NCBI RefSeq assembly: GCF_009363655.1
Contig: NZ_CP045393.1
Location: 992,001-1,056,000 of the forward strand
Direction: 5' to 3'
DNA length: 64,000 bases
Source: Roseovarius sp. THAF27
GTDB lineage: Bacteria > Pseudomonadota > Alphaproteobacteria > Rhodobacterales > Rhodobacteraceae
A program made the translations under genes and the position numbers. Shown here piece after piece: positions 62,973 through 64,000 of the stretch (positions are counted from its first letter, which is position 1; each line of letters starts with the position of its first letter). Under the pieces are notes generated by a model. The model saw only the letters and a program-made list of their open reading frames with translations, searched no databases and was not told where the DNA came from.

Positions 62973-64000
62973 ATGACCGACAAGATGACCCTTCGGGTTC
63001 TGGCAAATCACGCCCGCGCCGCGGCCGAGAACATGGCCTTTACCTTGCACCGCACGGCGCATTCCGCCTTCGTCAAGGAGACGCAGGACTTCACGGTCAT
63101 GATCATGGACCGCCTGGGCGATACCTTTGCCGTGCCTATGGAACTGGGTGCGACGTGGTATCCCGGACTGACCTACGGGCGGGCCATCGACATGATCGAC
63201 GATTACCGTCCCGGCGACGTGGCCTTTACCAACGACCCCTATTCCGGGCACGTGGCGACCCACGCACCGGACACGCACCTGTGGAAGCCTGTCTTTTGCG
63301 ACGGCGAGATCGTGGCCTGGACCGGCGGCCATATCCACAACACAGACATGGGCGGCGCTGTGCCTGCGTCACTGTCGCGGTCGCTGACCGAGATCCACCA
63401 GGAAGGGGTACGTTTCCCGCCCATGAAACTGGTGAACGAAGGTGTTTTCGATGCGCAGATCCTGCGGATCATGGAGACAAACGTGCGCAAACCGGGCCTG
63501 AATATCGGCGACATCAAAGCGCTGGTGGGCGCGCTCAACACCGGCGAGCGCAAGGTTCATGCGATGCTGGACCGCTTCGGGCGGGACGGATTTCTGACAG
63601 GCGTCGCGGCACTCAAGGATCAGGCGGAAGCGCAGGCGCGCGAGATTCTGGAGGCGATCCCCGACGGTGAGTATACATTCGCCGATTACGCCGACGAGGA
63701 CAGCGATTTCGCCAATCCCTGCCGTCTGAACCTGACCCTGCGCATCCGTGGCGACACCGCGGAGCTGGATTTTACCGGATCGGACCCGCAACTCGGCTCG
63801 TCGCTGAACGTGCCGTCGGGTGGCGACCCGCGCCACACGATCCTGATGGTGGGGATCTACTATGTGCTTTACACCCTCAATCCGCAGCTGTTGCTGAATA
63901 CCGGCATCACGCGGCCATTCACCTGCATCGCGCCTGAGGGGACCGTGCTGAACCCCGTCGCACCGGCGGCGGTGGGGATGCGGTCGCTGACCTGTGCGCG
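62973..64000 (+). CDS. hyuB: hydantoinase/oxoprolinase beta subunit (HyuB), truncated by the window end
   Basis: The frame begins at ATG 62973 and stays open to the window edge (about 342 residues of a usual 500-600). It shows the HyuB pattern: AENMAFTLHRTAHSAFVKETQDF, DVAFTNDPYSGHVATHAPDTHL, GGHIHNTDMGGAVPAS and GSSLNVPSGG. The GGHIHN and NDPY segments are family landmarks. It partners HyuA as the catalytic subunit. The 3' part lies outside the window. Confidence 0.92.
   Translation, partial: MTDKMTLRVLANHARAAAENMAFTLHRTAHSAFVKETQDFTVMIMDRLGDTFAVPMELGATWYPGLTYGRAIDMIDDYRPGDVAFTNDPYSGHVATHAPDTHLWKPVFCDGEIVAWTGGHIHNTDMGGAVPASLSRSLTEIHQEGVRFPPMKLVNEGVFDAQILRIMETNVRKPGLNIGDIKALVGALNTGERKVHAMLDRFGRDGFLTGVAALKDQAEAQAREILEAIPDGEYTFADYADEDSDFANPCRLNLTLRIRGDTAELDFTGSDPQLGSSLNVPSGGDPRHTILMVGIYYVLYTLNPQLLLNTGITRPFTCIAPEGTVLNPVAPAAVGMRSLTCA

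Overview
The window is G+C-rich, densely packed DNA with alphaproteobacterial gene content. It carries tripartite tricarboxylate (TTT) and PotABCD/Dpp-type transporters, a GbcAB-type Rieske demethylase, a DgcA-like demethylase and many short ATGA/TGATG operon overlaps. Together these suggest a Rhodobacterales (Roseobacter-group) genome. That placement is inference, because no rRNA or tRNA gene is present. Both ends cut through genes.

Layout. (1) 0-3 kb: end of an unidentified gene, a luciferase-like flavin monooxygenase and an aldehyde dehydrogenase. (2) 3.2-5.9 kb, minus strand: a coenzyme-B12 diol/glycerol-type dehydratase with large and medium subunits fused, plus the small subunit. (3) 6.0-19.0 kb: a NUDIX hydrolase, a DeoR regulator and a long plus-strand bacterial microcompartment (BMC) operon. 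The operon holds a class III PLP enzyme, an acylating aldehyde dehydrogenase with a C-terminal encapsulation helix, shell proteins T-P-H-T, a small BMC protein, a PotABCD-type ABC importer, a short-chain dehydrogenase, an APH-fold kinase and an isochorismatase-like hydrolase. This set matches the RMM/aminoacetone (1-amino-2-propanol) microcompartment known from actinobacteria. Predicted flow: amino alcohol or aminoacetone import, SDR, kinase (O-phosphorylation), PLP phospho-lyase (aldehyde), aldehyde dehydrogenase (acyl-CoA). The fused dehydratase could supply aldehyde from another substrate. (4) 19.1-23.6 kb: an amidohydrolase, a GntR regulator and a TTT transporter. (5) 24-33 kb: an acetyltransferase and a class III cyclase-TPR protein, then a minus-strand YcaO-TfuA cluster with a thermolysin-like metalloprotease and a protein ending in seven exact VSGAK repeats (a candidate repeat-core peptide system). 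A membrane protein with a cyclic-nucleotide-binding domain, a DUF3307 protein and a Crp/Fnr regulator follow.

(6) 33.7-40.6 kb: two divergent cobalamin riboswitches back to back. One leads the GbcAB-like Rieske monooxygenase (minus) and the other the class Ib ribonucleotide reductase nrdHIEF (plus). Each leader has a hairpin that covers the Shine-Dalgarno region, so both look like B12-repressed, B12-independent functions. (7) 40.8-51.5 kb: a DgcA-like demethylase, two paralogous tandem-GNAT proteins, a PuuB-like oxidase, two type II haloacid-dehalogenase-like proteins, a deacetylase, an aminotransferase and a hydroxyacid dehydrogenase. (8) 51.5-64 kb: a Dpp-type peptide/opine ABC importer with fused ATPases, an Lrp regulator, two FAD amine oxidoreductases, a LysR regulator and hyuA/hyuB (hyuB cut by the window edge). 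Matching LysR-type boxes lie in two promoters of this last block.
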